NCBI RefSeq assembly: GCF_029784165.1 | Contig: NC_073696.1 | Coordinates: forward strand, 191,378,498 to 191,442,497 | Direction: 5' to 3' | Source: Wyeomyia smithii | Taxonomy: Eukaryota > Arthropoda > Insecta > Diptera > Culicidae | Length of the DNA stretch: 64,000 nt | In this document: piece by piece, positions 35,433 to 47,300 of the stretch | Numbering within the stretch: the first letter of the stretch is position 1 | Layout of the letters: each line of letters opens with the position of its first letter | The notes under the pieces: model-generated | What the model saw: the letters and a program-made list of their open reading frames with translations, nothing else | Database searches by the model: none | Told to the model about the DNA's origin: nothing | Program-made: the position numbers and the translations under genes

Positions 35433-35745
35433 TAACTTTAACCTCAGTTAACGTATTCTCCTATTTTACTCGTTTTTGAGTAACTGGCCATTTTATTTTT
35501 CGCGATTCAAACACTAATTTCGTGATTGGATGTGCAGAACCAAATTTGTGAAGTGAAGTGAGAGAGTGAAATTTGCTAAAAGAATCAAAATGGATAAAAT
35601 TGCAGCTAAAGTAGACGCCGAGATGTGTAATAAATTGAAAGGAAAGCTATTTGAATTAAAAAAATTAAAAAATAAATAATAATCATTATCGAAGGATTTT
35701 GTTGTCATCTTCCTTCATGCGGGGTTCTGGCTCCAGAGCATGTAA
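35433..35745. other. Spacer upstream of the C2H2 remnant
   Basis: Holds a short plus-strand frame from ATG 35590 (MDKIAAKVDAEM...) that ends after about 30 codons. It may be an N-terminal piece of the decayed gene that follows. Confidence 0.35.
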
Positions 35746-36743
35746 GGAAGCTTAAATCCCAAATGTTCTGAATGTGGGTCGCTGTACAACAGGTTTAAAA
35801 ATTTGAAGCGCCACATAGTAACAATTCACTCACAGTTCGATGAATCAGCAAATCCGCCAAGCTCTGTGATTCCTACACAAGCTGCGTTTTCGTCGGCCTC
35901 AATGGGATCTAATCCGGAATTGGATGACTATAGCTCTGACGAAGTATTTCTAAAAGGTTCTGGTTCTATTGAACAGCTGGTTGCAGCCGTTAACGTTTTG
36001 GTTACAAGAATGCGTTGTAACCTTTCAATACCAGAATCGAAAACTAAGGAGTTTATTGAAACGGCGCATTCCCTGCTGCAAGAATATGAATTATATTTCA
36101 AAGGATTATTCAAAGAGTATTTGAACAAAAAAATCTATTAGCCACGACCATATTCCTGCAGGTGACCTGATGAAAAAACTGTCGTTACAAAACATTCTCT
36201 CCGAAATTCGAACTCATCAAATATACTTGCATATTTGTCGAAAGTAGCCGGAGACGCCTTACCTATTCCAAAAGAAGAAATATTGGGTACCCTCAAAGTC
36301 ACAAATATCTCAAGAGTAGCTTCGAAAGTTGGTCATGCGCATAAAATTCGAAAAACAAAAAAACGCAAACATGTAGCTCATTACATCTCTGTTAAAGATA
36401 CTTTGGCACTCATTAGGCAGAATAATAAAGCAAGACAAATGGTGGCGAATGAGAAATACAGCGAAGGAATAATATAATACAGGGATATACAGACGGTTTA
36501 TAGATGCAGAATCATCCATTTCTCCAAGCACACCCAAACCGTTCATTGCATCTTGATGATGTGGAACACTGTAATTCCTTGGGGCCCAGCAAAAACTTGA
36601 AAAAAGCGACGATTTTCAGTTTCAAAATTCAAAATTCTGATCCTGTAGTCAATTCCCAGTTGAGTCATATTCATTTAACAGTATTGCCAGCGAATGTCGT
36701 AAGATTTATCAGTTTTTATGTCGTTTCATTCATTTACGAATAG
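35746..36743 (+). pseudogene. Decayed C2H2-finger protein of a repetitive (transposon-associated) family
   Basis: Three plus-strand pieces are in order but separated by stops or frame changes. 35746-36141 starts with a C2H2 finger, CSECGSLYNRFKNLKRHIVT then IH, followed by an acidic serine-rich linker and a helical region. 36200-36477 contains YLSKVAGDALPIPKEEILG and YISVKDTLALI. 36504-36743 reads HPFLQAHPNRSLHLDDVEHC, NSLGPSKNLKKATIFSFKI and LSHIHLTVLPANVVR. That last part fits a pattern I know from multi-copy animal proteins with a finger N-terminus (HP....P..L.L..DD.E..NPLGS...KHKL...Y), probably mobile-element encoded, but I cannot name the superfamily. No intact catalytic core follows. 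Confidence 0.55.
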
Positions 36744-38249
36744 ACGAATTTGCATAACCGAGCGATATATTACGCAACATATTTCTGTAAAATTCTGAAA
36801 ACCATCTCCTAATCTCCCAAAAATTAGAGAAATAATTGAAAATTATACAGACAGACGTAACACTGAAACCCAGCTCCATCGCTACAAGAAACAATCATTT
36901 CAAATTTCCAATCAAATAACCGTCATCACGCGATAACACCGTCTGGGGCGCTGTCATGCAATCTAATACATATTTTGTAGTTCTCAATTTGACACATGCA
37001 CGTACGCCAGCGCTGATGTCGAAATACAAGACGCACCGCGAACACGGTAGCAGGTAGTGCTAGTGTTACTATCGTAAATCACTGGTATCATCCAAACGAT
37101 GATTTTATTGAAAATTGCATGAAACGTGATAGCTATCAGATACTCAAATGCTTTTCACTTTTCCAGGCTTCTAAGTGAAACTCACATGAAATGCATATGT
37201 CTACTGAATAAAATTCAAAGGATAATTCATCTCACTAGGTCATGATGAACTCGAATGACAATCACGTAGAATCTACTTGAAAATGATAGTGGAAAATATT
37301 CACGTAACTTTCCCGGTAACTATAGACCTTTTTACGTACGGATGTGTTAGTGCCACTAGTTGAGTAAAATATTTACTAATGGCTGTTTTGTTTGTAATGC
37401 TATGTTTTAGCAGCTGGACAAATATTCAGTTGAACACTCATTATGTGTTTTAATTTTTTTTTCTGAATAAATGTTTTCATTCGTGATCAGAAATCGGAAG
37501 AAGCTGCTGATCATAATCAACCAAAAATGGTAAAAAGTGATAAAAGTCGAAGCAACGAGTTGCGATGATTTACAGTTTGTAGGAAACAAAATCAACTTTA
37601 CACGGGTTTACACGTTTGTTAGTGTGCGTAGGTGAAAAGTCACTTATCTCTATAGCGTGAAAATATTTCGAGTGTACCATAGAAATACAGACATTCATGT
37701 TCATATAGAAAACATTGGAAATCGTGTGTAAAAATTTGAATCAAAATACGTTAAAACGCTAACGGTATCTGTCTTGTGGTGCCACGGTTGCACTGCATAA
37801 ATGTTGCCTTATCGATATTATATCGATATCAGTTCTTGGTTTGTCAGTGACACGAGCGCCACGTAGCGGGAGCATTACCACGTACGTATAAAATGACGGT
37901 TTCAAGTTTTCACACATCGTAAATAAGAAATAAGAAGAGGAAAGCTTTCAGCAACGTTCTGGCGAATGGCGAAGAATAATAACTACCTACTTTTATTTTC
38001 TTTTTCCATGGTTTCGTATAAGAATGTTTAGTAAGAAATGAAATATATGCAAAATTCCATAGCTCAGCCCTGACCCTGCTTTCAAGTAAAGACAAGATAA
38101 CAAGATACACAATTGTCAGATCTTCACATATACCTTGCGAACTTCAAGTAATGTGGCGCCCCCGAACGACTCCCAGAAACATTAATGGTGAATGTGTGTG
38201 TAATGTGCATAAACTATCTAATACGAGTTTGACAATAACAACTACAGAA
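36744..38249. other. Intergenic, no gene seen
   Basis: AT-rich, no coding homology. A pair of TATCGATA-like boxes lies at about 37811-37832. No element ends recognised. Confidence 0.35.
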
Positions 38250-38550
38250 ATGCAGGGATACCAAATGTGCAGATTTGTCTGCAAAACGCAGATTTTTGGA
38301 GTCCGTGTGCAGATTTTTAGTTATTTGCAGATATTTGCAGTTTTTCCACGGTTTCTGCAGATTTTTGTCAGAGTCTCCTTATATTTGCGCAGATGTTCTT
38401 AAAATGTGTGCAGATTTTTACAGACTTGCCTGCGCGAGCGAAATTTTTTCGGATCACGGGTAGAATTTTTTCAGATTTCGAGCACGTTTTTCCGGTTTTT
38501 CGAGCAGTTGCAGACATTTTTCAAAAACATCTGGCATCTCTGCAGAAATG
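38250..38550 (+). repeat. GCAGATTTT-rich interspersed repeat
   Basis: Seven or more GCAGAT(TT) words at irregular spacing, starting with GGGATACCAAATGTGCAGAT. The first 80 bp match 13165-13290 on the other strand. Ends near ATCTGGCATCTCTGCAG. Not coding. Confidence 0.65.
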
Positions 38551-39416
38551 CCAACTACAGAAAAAAACGTGCCGAACCTATAACACGCATACAGACACAG
38601 TTGATGTTTCTTGGACGCGTTAAGGTCGTTTCGACCTTGTTTACAGTCACATGCAGGGAGCTGTGCGTCTTGTTATTGTTCATCTTAGTTTCAAGCCAAA
38701 TGCTTGACATTGTGTACAGAACATATCTGGGGTGGCGTGGTGGTGATGATTAGGGATTTTAAACCTCTCTCAGGAGTTCCACACCAGCTTCAGTACTTCA
38801 TCCACCGAGTCGCCGTTAATTTTCATTTTTTGCATACAGGGTCCTTTTTATGTTCTTTAAAGTTTCGTATCAAAGTTTGTGCGTAGAATCGAATCAATTT
38901 TGCCTCTTCTTTTTCGAAAGTATCAAGGTATTTCTCTCCTCCATTGGTAGTGTCCTGATCTTCGTTCTGATTCTCAAAATTATTAAACAATCGTTTAAAA
39001 TTTTACACACGTAATTTTGATGATTTTCGACAAAATTATCTTGTAAAATTCGGGCAAAAATCGAGCACGGAGATTCACCCTAAACCCGAGATTCAAAACA
39101 ACTGCCGTACCTATATTTACTCCATTGGGCTAGACGATGGTAGAATATTTTAAGAGTGTAAAGTATATCGTCGAACATAAATTTAATTTGCATTGGGGCC
39201 ACGACTGTCAATTGCGTTTCATCGAAAATTCGAATGTCAAACCTTCAGAATAGTGGAACTTGACGAGTTATATCATCACTCGGTAACAAAATCGTTTTCC
39301 ATCAGGTAATTTTGAAGTATTTAGTAGTTATTTTGTTCAAGAAAAAAATTTGTGCTTATATATAGTTGAAATAAAATACATTTCCTTTCCAGGACATTTG
39401 CAATCCCAAACCAACG
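38551..39416 (+). promoter_or_regulatory. Upstream region of UQCRH, probable leader intron
   Basis: A good acceptor (TTTCCTTTCCAG) ends at 39392, 24 nt before the UQCRH ATG, so a non-coding first exon probably lies upstream. Its donor was not fixed. No other gene seen. Confidence 0.4.
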
Positions 39417-39735
39417 ATGGCTGCCAAAGGGTTTTGGTCATTTATTCCAACAGTCAAAGCCCAGGAAGAAGAAATTGTTGACCCACAAGCCGTTCTGAGG
39501 GTATGCATGAAATAACTTGAGTCCTAGACGGACGGATAATCTAAAATAAAACAATTTTAAGGAAAAATGTGCTGAAGGAGGTACAGCGACCCGGCTTTAT
39601 GAAAAATATCAGGCTTGCAACGATCGTGTCAACAGCCGTAGCCAAACAGCGGAAACATGTGTAGAAGAGCTATTCGACTATTTGCACGAGCTGGACCATT
39701 GCGTTACAAAGACCCTATTCTCAAAGCTTAAATGA
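39417..39735 (+). CDS. UQCRH: Cytochrome b-c1 complex subunit 6 (hinge protein)
   Basis: Small acidic intermembrane-space subunit of respiratory complex III, which helps dock cytochrome c to cytochrome c1. Two exons, 39417-39500 and 39562-39735, with a 61-nt GT-AG intron in phase 0, give 85 residues. N-terminus MAAKGFWSFIPTVKAQEEEI has the acidic patch; the second exon gives the helical hairpin with four cysteines: KCAEG, ACNDRV, ETCVEELFDYLH and DHCVTK, which form the two family disulfides. Ends FSKLK. AATAAA at 39844-39849. Length and cysteine spacing match the family. Confidence 0.95.
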
Positions 39736-40489
39736 GCGATTGGTCTTCTATTGTAGTGTTGAATTTGGTTTTGTCTTTAAAACGGTAGGCTTTACATGAA
39801 ATATGCTCTGATAAGGTTTATTACATTCTGAACAACCGTAATCAATAAACCATTCAACAAATTTGTTGTTTCTATTGGTGCTGCGGCAATTTCAGAATAA
39901 GAAAACCTGTTATTGTTTTGTTTTCGATACGAAAAATTCGTGCGTATAAAATCCGAACGTATATAGGTAATCGTCATCTTGCATATTTGCTGTTTGACAA
40001 TCAATTGTGGAGTCCAATGGATCGATACTCTAAATTTTTAGCGCTATATCAAATGAGAGGTATACTAAAATTACAATGTGATATTTACACCTGAAGAAAT
40101 TCGAACGCTTTATGTATTTTATTCGAGATTGTATTTATAACTGTCGGTATAATCCGAGAATTTGTGAACATTTTCGTCATAATATATGAAGATTTGATTA
40201 TTACGTGGTCATTTCGACGTACACAACTATGTGCTAGATCGTGTTAGATCGTCGACAAGAAACACAAATAAAAACAAAATTCTGAATGTGTTATAACTTG
40301 GTTAAGAATAGACGGTATTGCTGAAACCGAATGCGAACGAATATAAACTTTTGTAGAACGCCAAAATGGCGATAGACTAATCGCCTATGGCATGCACTGG
40401 TTGCGAAAATAAGCAAAGGTACATATATCGTACAGTAGGTATATTTGTACGTACATGGTTTTTGAAAACCCATGTATAATACGTAAAAC
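39736..40489. other. Region between convergent UQCRH and ANKFY1
   Basis: Holds the two 3' UTRs. The small frames here lack recognisable domains. No transposon ends seen. Confidence 0.4.
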
Positions 40490-43400
40490 TTACGCTCCGC
40501 TGCCTACCTGCAAAACCTCGAAGCAGACGCAACACACTCGAACGGGTTTGTTGATGCCAAACTTAATAATCGGTACATCGTTATTCGAACAGCGGCTACA
40601 CAAAATCCGCCCACAATGGCGACTGTTAAGAGTATGTTTATAAAATATATTAGTGATTGTCACTATAGAGTGGGATGGAAAAAAGGTTGTACTTTTCTTT
40701 TATTCTACATTTCGATAAGAAGAAATTAGATAGAAATTACTATTCGCAATTTTGATTCACAAATTCTAATTACATTGGTCATTTGGACCGAAATGTAAAA
40801 TAAAGTTGGTTAGCAATGAAATGATGTTATGATATCTCAAAATCCGAAAGTACTCACCAGTGATGTTTCCGCATTGTGAGAGTAAATTTGGTTCCACACT
40901 CTTGGCAGAGCTCCGAGGTTGCCCATGGCGATTCTTGAGGCAGTTCATCTAGCAACCGATGGAGCAGCTGATTGGTAGCAAGTTTATAATTAAAAATGGT
41001 CAACCCCTCTTTGTTCTCAGCTCCAAGGCAAGCACCGTTTTTAACCAAAATTCTGCATAACTGAGCTTGCCCTCTCATATAGGCTAGCAGAAGGGACGTG
41101 TTACCTTGCAAATCCGGAGCATTAATAGGATATTTGGGCATGCACTCGAGAAACAGTTCTAAAATGCTGGCAGCAGTGTTGTCCTTCCCACTGCGACAAA
41201 GCTCGTGCAAGGGATTTCTCCCTTTCAAGTTAACAGCTTCTGCATTCAGCTCGGATTCAGTAAGAAGCTCACGTACCACGGATATATGACCCTCACGGAC
41301 GGCAATGTGCAGTGCATTGTTACCATCGCCATCAACGGCATCGAAATCAGCACCGTTTTGGAGTAAAGCTGACACAGCGGCCACTGTACCTCGTTCTGAG
41401 GCAATGTGCAGGGCTGTTTTTTGTGTCGCATCCCGATCATTTAGTCGAGCTCCCGCTAAAATAAGATTTCGAATTAACATCTCTTTTTCTGAAGCAGCGG
41501 CCAAATGCAACGGTGGCGTTTGATTGACATCGTGTACTCTGGAGTTGACGTCCACGTGTATCGAAAGCAGAAACAAGACAGACTCCAGATCGTCTTTCAT
41601 TATAGCCAAATGCAAAAAATTTCGGCCTCTTTGGTCCATTTGTTCAGCGGCGTTTGGAAGTCGCTCCAAGATGTTCTGTGCGGCTTTATTGTTTCTTACT
41701 TGCAAAGCCGCTGCAAAAGGTGTGTTACCCGATTTATCGCGAATTTTTAAATCGATTCCTGGGTGGCACAATAAAATGCCGATTATTTCTTCGTGTTGAT
41801 TTTCTATTGCAACATGCAATGGCGTTTTGAGGTCGCAATCAACAGCATTCACATTAGCTCCGTGATCAATTAGAGTGTGAAGAACGTTCCGCAGCCCCCA
41901 CTGACAACATAAATGCAAAGGAGAAGCTTTATCTTTCGCTTCATCGCCACCTTGGCCTTGTGGTCCTGGTTGCCTCGGTGAATCCAAATCGCAACCACTT
42001 CTGATAAGAAACTGTGCAGCCTGTTCTTTGTTCTCATCGATAGCACGATGCAAGAGGCTTTGTAGGCAACCTTCTGGACCTGTCCCCCAACAGTCAGTAT
42101 CAACACCATGCCGAACAAGTACAGAAGCGATGTCAAACTGCTCCGATTCCAATGCCGACCAGAGGGGACAATCTCCTTTATTATCTGGCGAACTCAATGA
42201 GACGCCGCGAGTGCATAATGCATCAACTACATCCACCAAACGACAATGGATAGCGAGCTGAAGGGGAGATTCTTGATCTGCAGTCAATGCATTCATATCT
42301 GCCCCTTGGTTGAGTAAAAAAACTGCCGTGTCTGAATCCTCTTTTAAAATTGCTTGGTGTAATAAGGTCATATCTTGTCCATTCCTAGCATTCACGTCTG
42401 CACCACCCTTTATCAGCAGAGGTACTAATTCATTGTAACCGAGAGCAAGAGCCAGACTCAATGGTGAGTCACCAAGAGCATTTTTCAAGTTGAAATCAAT
42501 AGCTTCGAATGACTCTGCGGATGCATTTTTGTGTTCAATGAATGCCATTATAACCTCCACACTGTTCGACTCTACTGCATAATGTAGAGCAGTTTTGAGT
42601 TCTGCAACCCCCGATTGGAGGTTTGGTGAAGCTCCTTTCTCTAGAAGCGCACTAATTAAGTTGGATAGTCCATTCATAGCCGCTACATGCAGCGGAGTCA
42701 GACCCGCTTTGTTAATATGGTTTAAGTTTGCATAGTCTGCCAAAAAGACAGCAGCGTCCTCAAATTTGTGTTTGGATAGAGAATGAAGTAGACTGTCTCC
42801 AGTTTCCGAATTTACTGTATTAGGTCTCGCTCCTTTCTCCAACAATCGCCGTGCTAGATCGAATGGTGGACCATCCGTATGAGGAGGCATCAGGGCAAAC
42901 TGCAAGGCACATTTTTCATCCAACGTGCAAATGTTAGTATCTACATTCAATACACCATCACTGAGCAGCTCGTCGATCATATCGATATTCTGAGAAGTGA
43001 TGGCAATGTGAAGAGGTGTGCTGTTGGAACATGGAAGTCTGTATAAAAACTGAATGTGATACTCATTTATACTCACTATCCCTTCATATTCTGCATATTT
43101 GGATCAGCACGCCATTTTAGTAGTTGTCTACCAACACTCAGCATATCCCGGAATGTTTCCGAATCAGTACTTTTTTCCGCGTACGTGCAAACCAAATGCA
43201 GTGCAGTATCCGATGTATCACGCGTTATCATATCAACGTTACAGCCTTTGTCAAGCAGAAACTGAGCTGCAAAGCCGTCTCCTCGTCTAACCGAATCCAC
43301 CAGAAGCGTGCAACCCTTTCGAAGCAGCATATGTTAACAAAAAAAACTTTTTTTGGTATCATTCAATCAGCTAAACTTACATCCGAAGTAAAGGCATTTA

Positions 43401-43515
43401 TGTCGGCCCCTCCGGTTTCAAGTAGGGTCTGCGCTATAGCTGTGCTTCGGCCCATCAGAGCTAGTCCCAATGGTAGTTGACCTTGTGGAGACAAACTATT
43501 CACAATCTCAGTTAG
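40490..43515 (-). CDS. ANKFY1: Rabankyrin-5 / ANKFY1, C-terminal 889 residues (ankyrin repeats + FYVE)
   Basis: Rab5 effector on early endosomes and macropinosomes. I join four exons on the minus strand: 43515-43381, 43315-43077, 43020-40858 and 40622-40490, with GT-AG introns of 65, 56 and 235 nt. Joined phases work: SD|GCTLLVDSVRRGD, KG-Y-TPLHIAI (split Tyr) and KHH-C-RHCG (split Cys). About twenty ankyrin repeats follow one another (TPLHIAI, TPLHVAAMNGLSNLISALLE, TLLHQAI, TPLHVAIENQHEEIIGILL and others). The C-terminal FYVE finger is complete: CQECGTKFTLTMRKHHCRHC, ILCSRC, RVCCVC, with the basic R-KHHCR motif that binds phosphatidylinositol 3-phosphate. Family members are about 1170 residues; the missing 280 should include the BTB domain. 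I could not find those exons at higher coordinates. The 5' boundary is therefore a splice acceptor, not a start. Confidence 0.93.
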
Positions 43516-44543
43516 CTGAAAATCAGAAAAAATTTCTTAGTGGGATGCATGAAATAATTCACAAAAACTCTGTAATAACGACAAATACTACAAGGTATAC
43601 ATCCCTAGGGGTTGTATTAAATAGTGACGTAGGACAAATATAAATATTGATTTTCACTCTTGTTTAACATATTTCACTACGCCTGTTATACACCGTGTAT
43701 CGAACTGGGCTGCACTTGCTATCTTGTTAAGAACACGAATGAAGTTGAATTTTCTAAACGCAGTCTTTTGTATCGAGTTGAGTTTAGATTTTTTCAATGA
43801 AGGCGTGGCCACGCAGTCTCGAGAAACGAAACAAAATACCTTAGATACTACTGAGTGATTTACATAAGTACCAGAAGAAAGTTTGTGCTTTCCTGATGCG
43901 AAATTTACAATGATTTTTAGATTAAATATTTTGCTTTATTGATAGTGGACCGATAACGGTGTTCGAGAACAACTGAACCGGAAAATTACTCAATTCAGCA
44001 GTGAAAATTCTTGAAATGAGGATTATATATAGCTGCGATAAACTGTTTATAGGTAATACTACCGTTTATCTTCGGCCTGGTCGTTATTGTAAAAATTATT
44101 ATTGAGAAATACATGAACATTTCACACTAGTAGTACACACTTAACTGCGTAATGTTTTTTCGGTAAAGTAAAATACCGAATTACCTGAAAACATTTTAGT
44201 TTACCGTTGTTCAGTAAGAAAATTACTGAGAAATCGGAAACCGTAATTGTTTACCGGAATACCGTAAATTTTTTTACCGAAAAAAATCCGTAAAACCGAA
44301 AATTTCCGAGTTCAGTAAACTAAAATACCGAATCTCGGAATCCTGCCATCATTTAACCGAGATTTCGTCGAACAAAAAAACTCTTACCGAGATTCCGAAA
44401 AACTGAACTTTCAAAATAACGAGTGCTTCACTAACAGTTTTTTTCGTGTTTCGGTGTAGAAATAAAAGGAGCACGTTTTGCGTCTGATTATTATTATGGA
44501 GAAATCTGCAAAGTTCAGATTAACTAAAATATTGAGTGAGTAT
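43516..44543 (-). other. Intron or upstream DNA of ANKFY1
   Basis: No BTB-encoding exon seen. Contains a repeat at 43719-43860 that recurs at 47155-47300, and a self-complementary stretch at about 44155-44345 made of TACCGAA/TTCGGTA words (many forward and reverse copies). Confidence 0.4.
43719..43860 (+). repeat. Direct repeat copy 1 (pairs with 47155-47300)
   Basis: Shares with 47155-47300, in the same orientation, ACGCAGTCTTTTGTATCGAG, TTGAATTTTCTA (or CTGAATTTTCTA) and GAAGGCGTGGCCAC. No coding function recognised; the two copies bracket the hAT-like element at 44544-46683. Confidence 0.7.
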
Positions 44544-44805
44544 TAGAGTGGCCATTTTTGTAACATCATGCGATTTCGATGAGCGCCGGGCGGAAAAAGT
44601 TTCCTTTTTACTCGAAGAATAAGCCATAAAAATTTGAAGTTGATCCGAGTTCATTTAATGGACCCACAAAACGCTTATATTTAGAAAAAATAGATTCTCA
44701 TAAGAACGGCTGTTTTTTATCTCTTTTTGAAGTTGTTTGCCTTTGTTTCTACAATAGTTGTATATTTTGCGTCGAAATACTCTCTAATTATTAAACCATA
44801 TCATT

Positions 44806-44955
44806 AGGGACATTCACATATTACGTAACGCTAAATTTTAGCAATTTTGAATACCTCCGAATGGGGGCTTCGCATGGGGGCCTCGCGCAATGAAACTCTT
44901 CGTTGAACATCCCCTTTTTCTGAGTACGTTACGTAATAAATAAATAACCTCTTAT
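44806..44955. mobile_element. Small MITE, TTACGTAACG ends
   Basis: ATTAGGGACATTCACATATT...ACGTAACG at the left is imperfectly mirrored by CGTTACGTAATAAATAAATA...CCTCTTA at the right. Nested in the 44544-46683 element. Confidence 0.5.
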
Positions 44956-45372
44956 ATTCGTTAGAGAATTTGAAGCTGCCATTCAGTGTTTGCCTCAATC
45001 GTACTTCATTGCAGCAATTGCGTGAAGTGAACCGTCACAATCGGATTGGTGAAGCAAAATTATTAAGAAGTTTTTGTATGGATTTAATGTTAGTATTATT
45101 ATTCTATGAAACAGTTCAGCACTAGTGATCTAAATTCACTAGGATGGTGAATTTTATCAAACATAGTCGGTAGGTCTCATGTTGATCGCATTGTAATTTT
45201 TTTGACTTACGATGGAACAGCAGTTTTTGGGCGCGCTTAAAATTGATTTGAGCTCCGGCAAAAAAATCAAGAAGTTCATAATACGCTAGTGGGTTGGAAT
45301 ATTTCGGAAAAGTTTCGAAAACTTACTAATAGTTCTTGTTCTCGTCATATCTATGAACTTTTATACAAAATA

Positions 45373-45622
45373 TAGGGTAATCGCTCCATTGTTTATCTCA
45401 ACAGCTAGGTGCACTTATATTCATTTTATTTCTCTCATTTGTCCAATTTACCGTCAAATTTTTACAAATTTTGAAAGTATAACTATTTGCTTTTCGATTC
45501 TGTCGAGTGGTTGAAAGTTTTACGTTGAAAATATAGTAAAATTTGACGATGAATTGATAAAAAGGGCGTGATGAGGTGAATATAGGTACTGAGATAAATA
45601 TAGGAGCGATTACACTATTACA
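45373..45622. mobile_element. MITE (250 bp) with GTAATCGCTCC ends
   Basis: Left TAGGGTAATCGCTCC and right GGAGCGATTACACTA form inverted ends; TTTATCTCA..A.CTA follows on both arms. Non-coding. It sits inside the 44544-46683 element. Confidence 0.7.
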
Positions 45623-47154
45623 GGGCAAAAGCATCGTATAAACACCTTTCTGCAACCGTTTTACAAGAGCATCAAACGAAATCAACTCATCCACAGCCAA
45701 TCAATTCATTCACAGCTTCAATGATCCAGAAGTACGTTCAAAATTGGTCGATGAAGATTGCAATCAAATCAAGCAATTTTATGCAATCAAGTTCGCGGCG
45801 ATTATCAAGAGCTCTTGGAGTTAGCATTCACATTTCTTGGTTGTGAAGCGACCCTTTTTCACTTATCACACGCAAAATTCATGACAAAAACATTTAATGC
45901 CTGAAAATATATTTGCTTTGATCATTGATCATAAATTGCATTCGAGGCATGTCCCTTTTTATAGTCTAACTTCACATTCAGGTGTTTTTCGGATGTACGA
46001 ATGCTATCCAATGTATTAATCAAGTTATGAGTTTTCTACGTGATTCTAAGCTATAGGTTATTTTAAACTTAAATTAGGATAATAATATTACTGTTTTATA
46101 AAAATACATATGTATTTAAATACATTTATCGAGAGATATATGTTAAAAAAAGGAAAAAATTCAGTACAGTTTTCATGTACACTGAAAATAAATCGCACGC
46201 TAATCCCTAATGCTCTATACATATGAATGTCAATAAACTAACCTAATCATTCTATTATGTCGACCCATATCGATTTTTATTGAAATCCACGGTATTTTAA
46301 CGTGTTTTGGCACTTGACGTGGATAAGCGTTAAAATCTGAGTATAAAATACTTAGTTTTGGTATGCATGACATGGCAAACCAAAGTGTAAGACACTTGAT
46401 TTTGTGCTGTGAACTGAATCGCAAGTGTATTCCACGTAGATATGAAATGTAATGTAAAAGTATAAATGTAAAAGTAAGTGGAATCCACTTAGCTGTAACG
46501 TGTCGATTTTTTACAGTGTAAATCGATTTCTAAAATATAAGCGCTTTGTTTGTCCATTGAATAAACTCTGATCAACTTCAAACTTTCGTGGCTTATTGTA
46601 GAGGTCAAAAGGAAATTTTTTCAGCCCGGCGCTCATTAAGATCGTTAGTTTCAAAAACGGCCGTATAAAATATGGCCACTCTAGTGAGTATACACTATTT
46701 TTTCTCAAATCTCGTTTTTTTTGCTGCAAAGAATATTTGAAGAAAATGAATAATTCTTTCTCCAATCAATTTTTTAGGTTACCAACTCGCTCGCAGGATG
46801 GAAGTTGCAATTTATTTTACCGCACTCGGTGATAAAATCTAAGTGTGTAGTTCTCATAACTCTTATCTTCAAGCAATAATAGTTCTGAAAAGAACTAAAT
46901 TTTCAAATCAAAATGTGTGCCACAGAACGCTGATGATCGCACCACCGGTAGCATGAAATATTTTGCTTGACGGCACATAATAAATTTGAGAGCAAATTTA
47001 CTCTGCCCTCCAGTAGTTGTGCTAGAAAAATACCCTGCAGCATACGATGTTGCTATCGTATGCAAAATAAAAGTAAGGTGTTCCGCAGTGCCTGAATATT
47101 GACTCGTACGCAGCTCTCGTTTCCTAATGCCGCGAACCTTTAACAGCCATACTC

Positions 47155-47300
47155 CACTCGCTACCGTGTGACGAATAAGAATGAAGCTGAATTTTCTACA
47201 CGCAGTCTTTTGTATCGAGTTGAGTGTAGATTTTTGCGTTGAAGGCGTGGCCACACATTCTCGAGAAAGAGAAACGAAACAAAACACTTTGTTGAGTCAG
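47155..47300 (+). repeat. Direct repeat copy 2 (pairs with 43719-43860)
   Basis: See 43719-43860; this copy carries CTACACGCAGTCTTTTGTAT and GCGTTGAAGGCGTGGCCACA. Confidence 0.7.

Larger units (their letters stand above)
44544..46683. mobile_element. DNA transposon (2.1 kb) with long TIRs and perfect 8-bp TSD
   Basis: Starts TAGAGTGGCCAT and ends in its complement; inverted homology extends about 150 bp on each side (44544-44695 against 46525-46683), including GAGCGCCGGGC and GTTTGAAGTTGATC-like blocks. The flanks are identical 8-mers, GTGAGTAT (44536-44543 and 46684-46691), which fits the hAT superfamily. No transposase was recognised inside. Two smaller inverted-repeat elements (44806-44955, 45373-45622) sit in it. 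Confidence 0.82.

Noticed and set aside
45398..45700. Minus-strand frame considered as a missing ANKFY1 N-terminal exon
   Set aside because: Does not resemble BTB or ankyrin sequence and crosses the end of a MITE.
46895..47287. 130-codon minus-strand frame
   Set aside because: Overlaps a dispersed direct repeat and shows no domain; its only support is length.
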